The position numbers and the translations under genes are program-made. From NCBI RefSeq assembly GCF_004634385.1, contig NZ_CP037895.1:1587245-1651244 (forward strand): a stretch of 64,000 bases of DNA, given 5' to 3'. The notes below the pieces were generated by a model. That model was not told the origin of the DNA. It did not search any database and saw nothing but the letters and a program-made list of their open reading frames with translations. Of the stretch, positions 44,606 to 53,208 are shown one piece after another. Within the stretch, counting starts at the first letter, position 1, and each line of letters begins with the position of its first letter. The DNA is from Thermaerobacter sp. FW80 (GTDB lineage Bacteria > Bacillota > Sulfobacillia > Thermaerobacterales > Thermaerobacteraceae).

Positions 44606-46405
44606 GTGAGCAGCGCGACGGCGGCACGGTGGGCGGGTTGGTGGCGGGTGGCGGTGCTGGGCAGCGGCTATCTCGGCACGCAGGTGGTCTGGACGCTCTA
44701 CAACGCCTACCTGCCCAACTTCTACGGCGCCTACGTGGCCAGCAACGCCTTGATCGGCCTGGTGATGACCCTGGACAACATCGCCGCCCTCACGGTGCAG
44801 CCGTACTTCGGGGCGCTGAGCGACCGGGTGCAGACGCCCCTTGGCCGCCGGATGCCCTTCCTATTGATAGGGGTGCCGCTGACCGCTCTGGGGCTGGTCC
44901 TGCTGCCCCGGGCCCAGGGCCTGCTGCCGCTGCTCCTGGCCACGCTGCTGATGAACGTGGGCATCAGCATCTACTCCAGCCCCGCGGTGGCCCTGATGCC
45001 CGACGTGACGCCCCCCGCGCTGCGCGCCCGCGCCAACGGCATCATCATGGTCATGGGCGGCCTGGGGGCGCTGCTGGCGATCTTCGTGCTGTCGCCCTCC
45101 TTCGACCGCTCCCGCGTCCTGCCCTTCGACCAGGCTGCCCTGCTGGTCCTGGCGTCGCTGCTGGCGGTGGCCTTGGCCCTACCCGAGCGGCGGCTGGCGC
45201 GGTACGCCGTCGGCGAGGGGACGCGGCCTGCCGACGAGTACGGCAGCATGACGGCCGGGACGGACGGGACGGCCCCAGGGGGGCCCGAGCCCGCATCGCC
45301 CCGACCGTCGGACGAACCGGCTCCGGCCGGACCGGCGCCGGCGGCCCCCGGCAGGCCGGCCCCGGCCGCCCAGACGCCGAGGGCTCCCGACACCCCCGCC
45401 CAGGTCGTCCCAGAGCCGGGGGATCCCCATCGCCCCGCTCAGGCCGCCCCAGGGCCGGGGGATCCCCTTACCCCGGCTCAGGCCGCCCCAGGATCGGGAG
45501 ATCCCCATCGCCCCGCTCAGGCCGGCCCAGGGCCGGGGGATCCCCACATCCCCGCTCACGCCGCCCCAGAGCCGGGGGATCCCCACATCCCCGCTCAGAC
45601 CGTCCCAGAGCCGAGGGATCCCGACGCACCGGCCGTGGCCGCCTCGGGGTGGACGGCCACCGAGGGCGCGACCCGGACCGTCCCGGAGCCGGCGCCTTCC
45701 GGCGCGATCGCCGGGGCCGCGTGGCAGCCGGCGGCCGACGAACCGGCCCGCGCCGCCCGGGAAGGCACGGAGGCCGAGGAACCCGCCGAGCGAGGCCACC
45801 TGCTGCTGGCCCTGGCCCACGTGCTGGTGGACCGGGACCGCCGCCCCTTCTGGCTGCTCCTCGCCGCGCTGGCCTGGGTGGCCGCCGTCAACGGCGCCCA
45901 GAACATGTTCACGCGCTACGGCACGGAACACCTCGGCCTCACCCAGGTGCAGGCCACCTTCATGTTGGGGTACTTCGCCGCCCCGTTCATCCTGTTCTCC
46001 ATCCCGGCGGGCATCCTGGGCGACCGCATCGGCCGGCTCCGCGCCATCCGGATCGGCGCCGCCGGCATCGTGCTGGCCTTCCTTGCGCTGGCCTTCGAAC
46101 CGCCCGGCGCCGTGGCCCCGGTCCTGTTCGCCGTGGCCGGCCTCTGCTGGGCGCTGCTCATGACCAATTCCTACCCGATCCTGATCAACCTGGCTCCCGT
46201 CGGGACGGCGGGAACCTACACGGGCCTCTGGAACCTGGTGATCGGGCTTGCGGGCGTCCTCTCGCCGCCGGTGTACGGTGCGGCGGTGGACCGGCTGGGA
46301 TGGGCCGCGTTCTTCCCGGTGGGCGTGGCCTTTCTCGCCGTCGGGTGGTGGGCGGCGAACCGCATGGGCGCCGCCGGGGCGGGGGGCGGCTCCGCTCTCC
46401 CGTGA
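44606..46405 (+). CDS. Major facilitator superfamily transporter with a repeat-rich central loop
   Basis: 599 residues from GTG. Six N-terminal membrane segments (VLGSGYLGTQVVWTLYNAYLP, LMTLDNIAALTVQPYFGALSDRVQTPLGRRMPFLLIG with the MFS loop motif) and six C-terminal ones (FWLLLAALAWVAAVNGAQNMFTRYG to FFPVGVAFLAVGWWAANRMG) flank a cytoplasmic loop of about 200 residues. The overall pattern resembles the glycoside/cation symporter-like (SLC45/GPH) branch. Substrate unknown. The loop contains six tandem 13-residue repeats. Confidence 0.88.
   Translation: MSSATAARWAGWWRVAVLGSGYLGTQVVWTLYNAYLPNFYGAYVASNALIGLVMTLDNIAALTVQPYFGALSDRVQTPLGRRMPFLLIGVPLTALGLVLLPRAQGLLPLLLATLLMNVGISIYSSPAVALMPDVTPPALRARANGIIMVMGGLGALLAIFVLSPSFDRSRVLPFDQAALLVLASLLAVALALPERRLARYAVGEGTRPADEYGSMTAGTDGTAPGGPEPASPRPSDEPAPAGPAPAAPGRPAPAAQTPRAPDTPAQVVPEPGDPHRPAQAAPGPGDPLTPAQAAPGSGDPHRPAQAGPGPGDPHIPAHAAPEPGDPHIPAQTVPEPRDPDAPAVAASGWTATEGATRTVPEPAPSGAIAGAAWQPAADEPARAAREGTEAEEPAERGHLLLALAHVLVDRDRRPFWLLLAALAWVAAVNGAQNMFTRYGTEHLGLTQVQATFMLGYFAAPFILFSIPAGILGDRIGRLRAIRIGAAGIVLAFLALAFEPPGAVAPVLFAVAGLCWALLMTNSYPILINLAPVGTAGTYTGLWNLVIGLAGVLSPPVYGAAVDRLGWAAFFPVGVAFLAVGWWAANRMGAAGAGGGSALP
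45398..45631 (+). repeat. Six tandem 39-bp repeats coding 13-residue units
   Basis: Units read AQAAPGPGDPHRP with variation (AQVVPEPGDPHRP, AQAAPGPGDPLTP, AQAGPGPGDPHIP, AHAAPEPGDPHIP, AQTVPEPRDPDAP). Most units contain GGGGATCCCC. The repeat number is likely to vary between strains. Confidence 0.9.
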
Positions 46406-46895
46406 GGCGCGGGCGTCCGCGGGACGCCCTTGCCGGGTCCCGTCGCACCTCCATCGCCCGGCCGCCTGGCCCGCGGGCTCCGGTCTTCCGGCCCTCGGCC
46501 CGCGCTCTCCGGCTGCTCGGCCCCCGGCCCCTCGGCCGCCCGGCCCTCCGGGTGTCCGGCCCTTGTGCGTGGTCCCCCGACGCCGGGCCGCCGTTCCCCC
46601 CGCACTCCGACCCCCGCTCCGCTGCCGTGAGGCCCGGGGGCCCCGACCCCTCGTTCCGCCTCGCGGTGTAGGTGCCGGCGCGGTGACGGGGCCGGCGTGG
46701 CGCCGGCCAGCGGGCGGAGGGGTGCGGACAGGGGGCGAACCGGCCTCCGGTCGGCCGGGCAGCGGCGCTGCGCCGCCGGTGCCGCCGGAAGCCTCCACCC
46801 TTGCCGCCGGTCCCCCGGGTGTGCAACGAATGGAGAAGGTTTGGCCAATGGGCCGCCCTGCGGACCGTAACCCTATGGCCAGGGAGGATGGATCC
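46406..46895. other. GC-rich intergenic stretch
   Basis: No gene recognised. It holds a small hairpin GGCCGGCG-TGG-CGCCGGCC (46690-46708) and many CGGCCC-type short repeats. Confidence 0.35.
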
Positions 46896-48458
46896 ATGCC
46901 CGAGAAGATCGCCGTCATCGGCCTCGGGTACGTCGGCCTGCCCACCGCGCTGCTCTTCGCCGGGGCTGGCGTCGACGTGCTGGGGGTCGACATCAACCCC
47001 GAGCTGGTGGCGGCCCTGGAAGCCGGCCAGTGCCCCGTGGAGGAACCCGGCCTGCCCGAGCTACTCCGCCAGGTCCTGTCCTCGGGCCGGTTCCGGGTGA
47101 CCCAGCGGCTGGAGAGCCGGGACGTGTACATCCTCACCGTGCCCACCCCCCTGGACCGGGAGACGGGGGGCGCCGACCTCTCGGCGGTGCGCCGCGCGGC
47201 GGAGATGGTCGCCGCGGTGGCCCGGCCCGGGCAGATGGTGATCCTGGAGTCCACGGTCCCGCCGGGGACGCTGCAGCGGCTGGTTCGTCCCATCATCGAG
47301 GCCCGGGTGCCCGGCCTCGACTACGTGTTCTCGCCCGAGCGGGTGCTGCCCGGGCGCATCCTGATCGAGCTGCCCAGCAACCCGCGGCTGATCGGCGCCG
47401 ACTCGCCCCGTGCCGCCGAGCGTGCCCGGGCCCTGTACGCCACCTTCGTGCGGGGCGAGATCCGCGTCACCGACCCCACCACCGCCGAGCTGGTCAAGCT
47501 CATGGAGAACACCTACCGCGACGTCAACATCGCGCTGGCCAACGAGTTCGCCCTCGCCGCCGAACGCCTGGGGGTCGACGTCTGGGAGGCCATCGAGCTG
47601 GCGAACCTCCACCCGCGGGTCAACGTCCACCGGCCGGGACCCGGGGTGGGAGGCCACTGCATCCCCGTGGACCCCTGGTTCATCGTCGAGCGGGCGCCCC
47701 TGGAGACCGCCCTGATCCGGCAGGCCCGCACCACCAACGACCGCATGCCCGTCGTCGTGGCGGAGCGCATCGAGCAGCTGACCCTGGGGCGCGGCTTCGG
47801 CGTCGGTGCCCGCGCCGACGTGGCCCTGCCCGGGTCCGGCGCGGCGGGCGACGCGGCGACGGTGCCCGGGAACGGGGCGGGGAGGGGCGCCGTCGGCGGG
47901 ATGCGGCCAGCGGACGGCGGGGTGGCGGCCGGTGCCGGCATGGCCGCGGGGGCCGACGCCCTGGGTGGGGCCGCATCCGCGGGGACCCCGGCGGCGGAGG
48001 CCGGCGCGGAGGCCGGACGCCCGCGGGGCAGGGCGCCCAAGGTGGGCCTGCTCGGCCTGGCCTACAAGGGCAACTCGGACGACAGCCGCGAATCGCCGGC
48101 GTACGTGCTGGCGAGGATCCTCCAGAGCCGCGGCTTCGAGGTGGCGGCCTACGACCCCCTGGTGCGGCGGGGCGCGCTGCCCAACGCCACGCTGGAGGAG
48201 ACCGCCCGCGGTGCCCACTGCCTGGTGCTGGTCACCGACCACGACCGCTTCCGCGAGATCGACCCCGCGGCCCTGCGCCAGCTGGTGGCCCAGCCCGTGC
48301 TGCTCGACACCCGCAACCACCTGGACCACGCCCGCTGGCGGGCGGCAGGGTTCGAGGTGCACGTGCTGGGGGACGGCAAGGGCCGCCGCGGCGCGCAGTC
48401 GCCCGGCGGGCCGACCGCGGTGGCGCTGGATGCCCCGGGGGTGCGGGTCGACCCGTGA
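46896..48458 (+). CDS. UDP-N-acetyl-D-mannosamine dehydrogenase-type nucleotide-sugar dehydrogenase
   Basis: 520 residues from ATG with AGGGAGG eight bases upstream. NAD-binding KIAVIGLGYVGLPTALLFA, YILTVPTPLD, STVPPGTLQRLV, the helix VKLMENTYRDVNIALANEFALAAERLGVDVWEAIELAN and catalytic Cys255 in GVGGHCIPVDPWF fit the UDP-ManNAc (WecC) branch better than UDP-glucose dehydrogenase. The C-terminal UDP-binding domain (KVGLLGLAYKGNSDDSRESPA) follows an Ala/Gly-rich insert of about 75 residues. The product would be UDP-ManNAcA for a cell-wall polymer. The stop overlaps the GTG of the next gene (GTGA). Confidence 0.87.
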   Translation: MPEKIAVIGLGYVGLPTALLFAGAGVDVLGVDINPELVAALEAGQCPVEEPGLPELLRQVLSSGRFRVTQRLESRDVYILTVPTPLDRETGGADLSAVRRAAEMVAAVARPGQMVILESTVPPGTLQRLVRPIIEARVPGLDYVFSPERVLPGRILIELPSNPRLIGADSPRAAERARALYATFVRGEIRVTDPTTAELVKLMENTYRDVNIALANEFALAAERLGVDVWEAIELANLHPRVNVHRPGPGVGGHCIPVDPWFIVERAPLETALIRQARTTNDRMPVVVAERIEQLTLGRGFGVGARADVALPGSGAAGDAATVPGNGAGRGAVGGMRPADGGVAAGAGMAAGADALGGAASAGTPAAEAGAEAGRPRGRAPKVGLLGLAYKGNSDDSRESPAYVLARILQSRGFEVAAYDPLVRRGALPNATLEETARGAHCLVLVTDHDRFREIDPAALRQLVAQPVLLDTRNHLDHARWRAAGFEVHVLGDGKGRRGAQSPGGPTAVALDAPGVRVDP

Positions 48459-50266
48459 GAGCGAGCCGGGGAGGGGCCGCGGCCGCTCGGGCGGCCGGGG
48501 CCGTGCATCGGGACGAACCGGCCGCCGGCGCGGGTGCGCCCGTGCCCGGCGGGGGGCCCGCAGCCGGTGGCGCTGGGGCCGCGGCCAACGGGCCGGAGCG
48601 CGGACCTGGTCCCGGACGCCGCGGCGACCTCGGCGGAAGCGGCGACGCCGGCGGCAGGGGCGGCCGCTCTCCCGACGCCGGCGACCGGGGGCACGGCCGT
48701 TCCGTCGAGGACCCGCCCCGGGATGCGGGCGGGCCGGCCGACCCTCCCCGTCAAGCCGCTCACCCCCGTCGTGCCGGTCGTGGATCCGACCGCGCCCGCG
48801 GCGCGGGCGGGGCCGACCACCGCCGCGACGCCGGCTGGATACCCGATGGCCCCCGGGAAGCCGGCCACCCCGGCGAGGCCGGCCACCGGGCCGGCCGCCT
48901 CCGCGACGCGGAGCCCGACAGCCCCCACCAGGGCGACGGGCCCGACCGCGTCCGCGACGCCGAGCGCGAGCTCGACCGTCCCCGCGAGGCCGGCAGCGGG
49001 TCCGACCGCCCCCGCGAGGCCGGCCGCGAGCCCCGCCGCCTCCGCGACGCCGGCCGCGGGTCCGACCATCCGGGCGCCCCGGAGGGCCCCGGCGCCGGCG
49101 GCTCCGGTCCCCGGCGAGCCCCCTTGCGCGTGCTGGTCATCACCAACATGTACCCCAACCGCGAGGAGCCGTCCTTCGGCCTGTTCGTCCAGGGGCAGGT
49201 CGAGGCGCTTCAGGCGGCAGGGGTGCAGGTGGACGTCCTGGCCATGCCGCGGCGCGGCCGCGGCTGGCGCGGCCGCCTGGCCTACGCCGGCTGGGCGCTG
49301 CGGGGGCTCGGGCGGCTGCTGCGCCGGTATGACGCCGTCCACGCCCACTACGCCGTGCCCAGCGGCGTGATCGGCCTGTGGTTCCGGCGCCTGGCCGGGC
49401 GGCCGCTGGTGGTCACGGTCCACGGCTCCGACGTCCTGGTCCTGCCCGACCGCTTTCCACGGCTGGCGCCCGTGTTGCGCCGGGTGCTCCACGGCGCCGA
49501 CCACGTCATCGCCGTGTCCTGGTTCCTCCGCGACCGCATCGTCGACCGCTTCGGCGTCCCGCCCGAGCGGATCACCGTGCAGAGCGCCGGCATCGACACG
49601 CGGGTCTTCCGGCCCGGGGCGCCGGGGGCGGAGACGGTGCGGGCGCGGTATGGCGGCCAGCCGCTGGTGGTCTTCGCGGGCAACCTGATTCGGCAGAAGG
49701 GCGTGGACATCCTGGTGCGGGCGTTCGCCCGGGTGCGGGAGCGTCTCGGTTCCGGACACCTGGTGCTCGTCGGGCCAAGCGTCGACGAAGCCTATCAGGA
49801 CCTTCTGCGAGCGCGCGTCGCGAGTCTGGGCTTGGACGGTCACGTCACCTTCGCCGGGCCCCGCCCGCCGGCCGAGGTGGCGGCCTTCATGGCGGCCGCC
49901 GACGTCTTCGTGCTCCCCTCGCTGGAGGAGGGCCTGGGGCTGGTGGTGCTGGAGGCTCTGGCATGCGGCGTGCCGGTGGTCGGCAGCCGGGTGGGTGGCA
50001 TCCCGGAGATCGTCCAGGACGGCGACTACGGGCTGCTGGTGCCACCGGGTGACGTGAACGCCCTGGCCGGTGCGATTCGGCGCGTCCTCGAGGACGCATC
50101 CTTCCGACAGCGAGCCCGGCAGTACGGCCCCCGGGTGGCGGCCGGTCACGACCGGCGCCGGCGTGCGGCGGAACTGGTGGTCCTCTATCGGTCATTGCAA
50201 GCGGGTGCGGAGGGGACCCGCCGGTCCAGCGATGCCGCCGCGCGTCGCCGCCCCAAGGGCGACTGA
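48455..50266 (+). CDS. GT4-family glycosyltransferase with a long low-complexity N terminus
   Basis: 603 residues if the GTG overlapping the previous stop is used, which implies translational coupling. The first 215 residues are Gly/Arg/Asp/Pro-rich with imperfect repeats (DRPREAG, RRLRDA). The catalytic part starts at about 49120: LRVLVITNMYPNREEPSFGLFVQGQVEALQAAG, VTVHGSDVL, VVFAGNLIRQKGVDILVRAFARV and SLEEGLGLVVLEALACGVPVVGS (the nucleotide-sugar-binding E-x7-E). A TTG at 49123 would give a normal-length enzyme but has no good ribosome site. Probably adds a sugar to a lipid-linked wall-polymer intermediate. Confidence 0.85.
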   Translation: MRASRGGAAAARAAGAVHRDEPAAGAGAPVPGGGPAAGGAGAAANGPERGPGPGRRGDLGGSGDAGGRGGRSPDAGDRGHGRSVEDPPRDAGGPADPPRQAAHPRRAGRGSDRARGAGGADHRRDAGWIPDGPREAGHPGEAGHRAGRLRDAEPDSPHQGDGPDRVRDAERELDRPREAGSGSDRPREAGREPRRLRDAGRGSDHPGAPEGPGAGGSGPRRAPLRVLVITNMYPNREEPSFGLFVQGQVEALQAAGVQVDVLAMPRRGRGWRGRLAYAGWALRGLGRLLRRYDAVHAHYAVPSGVIGLWFRRLAGRPLVVTVHGSDVLVLPDRFPRLAPVLRRVLHGADHVIAVSWFLRDRIVDRFGVPPERITVQSAGIDTRVFRPGAPGAETVRARYGGQPLVVFAGNLIRQKGVDILVRAFARVRERLGSGHLVLVGPSVDEAYQDLLRARVASLGLDGHVTFAGPRPPAEVAAFMAAADVFVLPSLEEGLGLVVLEALACGVPVVGSRVGGIPEIVQDGDYGLLVPPGDVNALAGAIRRVLEDASFRQRARQYGPRVAAGHDRRRRAAELVVLYRSLQAGAEGTRRSSDAAARRRPKGD

Positions 50267-50299
50267 CGGGCGACCGCCGTCGGGTGGGAGGGAGAGGCG

Positions 50300-51025
50300 C
50301 TGCGCATCGAGCTTCTGGGCTTGCCCCTCGACGCCCTGACCTTCGACGAAACCGTCCGGCGCATCGTCCGCCGGGTGGAGCGCGGCGAGCCCACCGTGCA
50401 AGTGTCGATGAACGCGGCCAAGTACGTCCGGGCTGCCGAGAACCCGGCACTGCGCTCCTTCATCCAGCGCGCCGACATCGTGAGCCCCGACGGGGCCGGT
50501 CCCTTGCTGGCCGCCCGGCGCCTGGGGCTGCCCGTGCCCGAACGGGTGCCCGGCGTCGACCTGATGATGGCGCTCCTGGCCGTCGCCGCGACCCGGGGAT
50601 GGACCGTGTTCCTCCTTGGGGCACGCCCCGAGGTGGTGGAACGGGCCGTCACTCAAGCCCGACGCCGCTGGCCCGGCCTCGCGGTCGCCGGGTATCACCA
50701 CGGCTACTTCCGCGAAGGGGAAGAGGAGAGCGCGGTGGTGGAACGGGTCCGTGCCAGCGGCGCCCGGATGCTGTTCGTCGCCCTGGGGACCCCGCGGCAG
50801 GAGCTGTTCCTGGACCGTTGGTTTGCGCACCTGGGCGTGACCTATGCCCAGGGGGTCGGCGGCGGTTTCGACGTCCTGGCAGGGGTTGCGCGCCGGGCGC
50901 CGACATGGGTGCAGCGGGCCGGACTCGAAGGCGTCTATCGGCTGCTGCTGGAGCCCCGCAAGCGCTGGCGCCGGGTGATCGTGGACAATGCCCGTTTCCT
51001 GGCGATGGTTTGGCGGACGCGGTAG
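50300..51025 (+). CDS. WecG/TagA-family N-acetylmannosaminyltransferase (GT26)
   Basis: 241 residues if translation begins at CTG 50300, giving LRIELLGLPLDALTFDE; this is the only start at a proper distance from GGGAGG and it restores the family N terminus. The first conventional start, TTG 50321, would lose seven conserved residues. Motifs: VSMNAAKYVRAAENPALRSFIQRADIVSPDGAGPLLAARRLGLPVPERVPGVDLM, VFLLGARPEVVERAV, YHHGYF and LFVALGTPRQELFLDRW. It transfers ManNAc or ManNAcA to undecaprenyl-linked GlcNAc. It follows the GT4 gene by about 30 bp and fits the wall-polymer cluster. Confidence 0.88.
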   Translation: MRIELLGLPLDALTFDETVRRIVRRVERGEPTVQVSMNAAKYVRAAENPALRSFIQRADIVSPDGAGPLLAARRLGLPVPERVPGVDLMMALLAVAATRGWTVFLLGARPEVVERAVTQARRRWPGLAVAGYHHGYFREGEEESAVVERVRASGARMLFVALGTPRQELFLDRWFAHLGVTYAQGVGGGFDVLAGVARRAPTWVQRAGLEGVYRLLLEPRKRWRRVIVDNARFLAMVWRTR

Positions 51026-51623
51026 TCCTTCCAAGCGCCCCTCGAAGGAATCCTGCTGGCGCCGGATGCCATCCAGACGCGAAAGACGTGTGCGAGCAGG
51101 CCGGCATTGCCATCAGCCATCACCTGGCTCGGCTCCATTGCGCTCCGTCCGACCCGGGCGGCGCCGGAGGGTGTGGCGGCCGCCTTAAGCGGGCTACGGC
51201 ATGCGGCTGCCGGCGGCGGCAAGAGAGTTGCAGGCTTTCCAGGTCGAGCATGGCGAACCCTTGCCCGTGTCCAAGCCGCCCTTCAAGCTGCCCGTCGCGG
51301 GGGCGCCCCGTCCTACTGATGTCACCTCGTCGTTGGTCATGAAAATACCTTCGGTTTTCTTGCAAATATGCGATATGCGGCCATGATGCATTGGAGTTCC
51401 ATAGAAATCCAGAAGACGGTTGTCGAAGCGGGGGAGGAGATGTCCGCCTGGGGACGAACAGCGTGTCATTGTGGAAATCGCTGGACGAGCTTCCTCGACA
51501 TCGTGCGGCCTCCGGGCGCCCGGCCCGGAGCGCATGACGCGAATGGGCAGGGGGCCGGACTGGATGGCACGTCCCAGCGCGTGTCGAGGGTCCGGCCCAT
51601 CCCTGTGCGGTATGGAGGATGGG
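51026..51623. other. Intergenic region before the SLH amidase
   Basis: Contains the small ORF above and an AT-rich block at 51340-51420 (including GCAAATATGCGATATGC) that probably holds promoters for one or both directions. No clear -35/-10 pair was found. Confidence 0.35.
51194..51340 (-). CDS. Possible small ORF (48 residues)
   Basis: MTNDEVTSVGRGAPATGSLKGG is followed by a Ser/Thr-rich tail with two Cys (SPCSTWKACNSLAAAG). Third codon positions are about 80 percent G+C, as in real genes here, and the upstream DNA is AT-rich. There is no good ribosome site and no partner gene. It may be an unrelated open frame. Confidence 0.2.
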   Translation of the reverse strand: MTNDEVTSVGRGAPATGSLKGGLDTGKGSPCSTWKACNSLAAAGSRMP

Positions 51624-53207
51624 ATGGGAGTGGCAGCACGCAGGCGGATCGGATGGCGCAGGCTGATACGCGGTGGGAAGCGGACGCTGGCGGCATTTGC
51701 GGCAACGGGCATGGTCCTGCTGGGGACATGGGCGCCCGGCGGGAAGGAGTCGGCGGTGGTCGAGGCCGCCACCATCCCGAAGAAGGCGTTGGTGACGGCC
51801 AGCGCCCTCAACGTCCGCATGGGGCCGGCCACCACCTATGCCGCCACCGGTAGGTTGATGGAGGGGGCCGAGGTCACCATCCTCGAGCGCAAGGGCGACT
51901 GGTTCCGCATTGCCGGTCCAGGCTTGACGGGGTGGGTTCACGGGGACTACCTCACCGCCCGGCTCGACGGCGTGCGGATCGTGGTCGACCCCGGCCACGG
52001 CGGCATCGACGGCGGAGCCATGGCCAACGGGCTCGTCGAACGGGAGGTCAACCTGGCCATCTCCCTGTACCTGCGGGATATGTTGCGGGCCCGAGGCGCC
52101 GAGGTGCGGATGACCCGGGAGACCTGGGAGAGCAGGCCGCCGCTGTGCAACCGCAATAACCCCTACGATCCGTCCACCCGGACGGGTATGGCCAATGCGT
52201 GGCCAGCGGACATGCTCCTCAGCATCCACAACAACTGGAGTAGCAGCGCGAGCGCCCGCGGACTGCTCACCATCTGGGGCCGGGCACCCCAGTCCCAGGC
52301 CCTGGCCCAGGTGATCCACGATCGCACACTGTACTGGACGCGCACGCGGCAGGGATTCGACCACCGCAGCTTCGGGAGCGGCGTCTACCGGGATACCGCC
52401 ATCAGTGGGAGCACGCTGGCCATCACCAATTGCTCGAGGGTCCCGGCGACCATCGTCGAGGTGGCCTTCCTGACGAACAAGGACGACGCGGCGCTCCTGA
52501 AGAGCGAGGCGTTCCTCCAAGCGGTGGCGCGGGGCATCGCCGACGGCGCCGGTGCCTTCGTCCTCGAACGCGTTCCCGAGGGCCCCCTGGGCGGTGACGA
52601 TGCGAACCCCGAGCCCGACCCCGATCCCAATCCCACTCCCGAGCCTGATCCGGATCCCGGTCCCAAGCCTTTCTCGGACGTGGGCGGTACCCTGGCGGAC
52701 GAGGTCTACCGCGCCCATGAGCTTGGTCTCGTCGACGGGTACCGCGATGGCCGGTTTCGGCCCCAAGAGCCGGTGACCCGGGCCGCCATGGCGAAGATGG
52801 TCGTCCTCGCGGTGGAGCGGGCGACGGGCAAGGACCTGCCCACACCGTCCGAGTCGCCCTACCGCGACGTGAACTCCCGACAGGCGCTCTACGAGTACGT
52901 CCTCACGGCCACGGCTGCCAAGTACCTCCATGGCTATGGAGACGGCACCTTCCGGCCGGAGCTGGCCATGCCGCGGGAGCAGGTGGCGGCCGTGCTGCAG
53001 CGGGCAGCCGGACTCGAGGGCAGCCGGCCCTCCTTCGACGACGTGTCCAGCAGCAGTCCGTTTGCATCCGCCATCGGTGCCGTGGCCAAGGCCGGGCTGA
53101 TGCACGGCGAGGGGCATGGCCGCTTCGGCTACGGCAAGCCGATAACCCGGGCCCAGGCGGCGGCGGTGGCCGTGCGACTGCACGATCTATTAAAGGAAGC
53201 GAACTGA
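51624..53207 (+). CDS. N-acetylmuramoyl-L-alanine amidase with SH3b and SLH domains
   Basis: 527 residues from ATG with GGAGG five bases upstream. A signal peptide (RRLIRGGKRTLAAFAATGMVLLGTW) precedes a bacterial SH3 domain (ALNVRMGPATTYAATGRLMEGAEVTILERKGDWFRIAGPGLTGWVHGDYL). Next is an Amidase_3 catalytic domain (VVDPGHGGIDGGAMANGLVEREVNLAI, LSIHNNW, VEVAFLTNKDDAALL with zinc ligands His, Glu, His). A DPNPTPEPDPDPGPKP-type linker leads to three SLH repeats (FSDVGGTLADEVYRAHELGLVDGYRDGRFRPQ onward). It would cleave the peptide from muramic acid while held at the wall by pyruvylated polymer. Stop and next start are 1 bp apart (TGAAATG). Confidence 0.94.
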   Translation: MGVAARRRIGWRRLIRGGKRTLAAFAATGMVLLGTWAPGGKESAVVEAATIPKKALVTASALNVRMGPATTYAATGRLMEGAEVTILERKGDWFRIAGPGLTGWVHGDYLTARLDGVRIVVDPGHGGIDGGAMANGLVEREVNLAISLYLRDMLRARGAEVRMTRETWESRPPLCNRNNPYDPSTRTGMANAWPADMLLSIHNNWSSSASARGLLTIWGRAPQSQALAQVIHDRTLYWTRTRQGFDHRSFGSGVYRDTAISGSTLAITNCSRVPATIVEVAFLTNKDDAALLKSEAFLQAVARGIADGAGAFVLERVPEGPLGGDDANPEPDPDPNPTPEPDPDPGPKPFSDVGGTLADEVYRAHELGLVDGYRDGRFRPQEPVTRAAMAKMVVLAVERATGKDLPTPSESPYRDVNSRQALYEYVLTATAAKYLHGYGDGTFRPELAMPREQVAAVLQRAAGLEGSRPSFDDVSSSSPFASAIGAVAKAGLMHGEGHGRFGYGKPITRAQAAAVAVRLHDLLKEAN

Positions 53208-53208
53208 A

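Noticed and set aside
45398-45631. Regular repeats resembling a CRISPR array
   Set aside because: The units are contiguous without unique spacers, in frame within an MFS gene, and encode a 13-residue protein repeat.
48600-49080. Separate coding gene in another frame between the sugar dehydrogenase and the GT4 catalytic domain
   Set aside because: The alternative frames are equally low-complexity. The frame in phase with the GT4 domain starts at a GTGA overlap and needs no extra gene.
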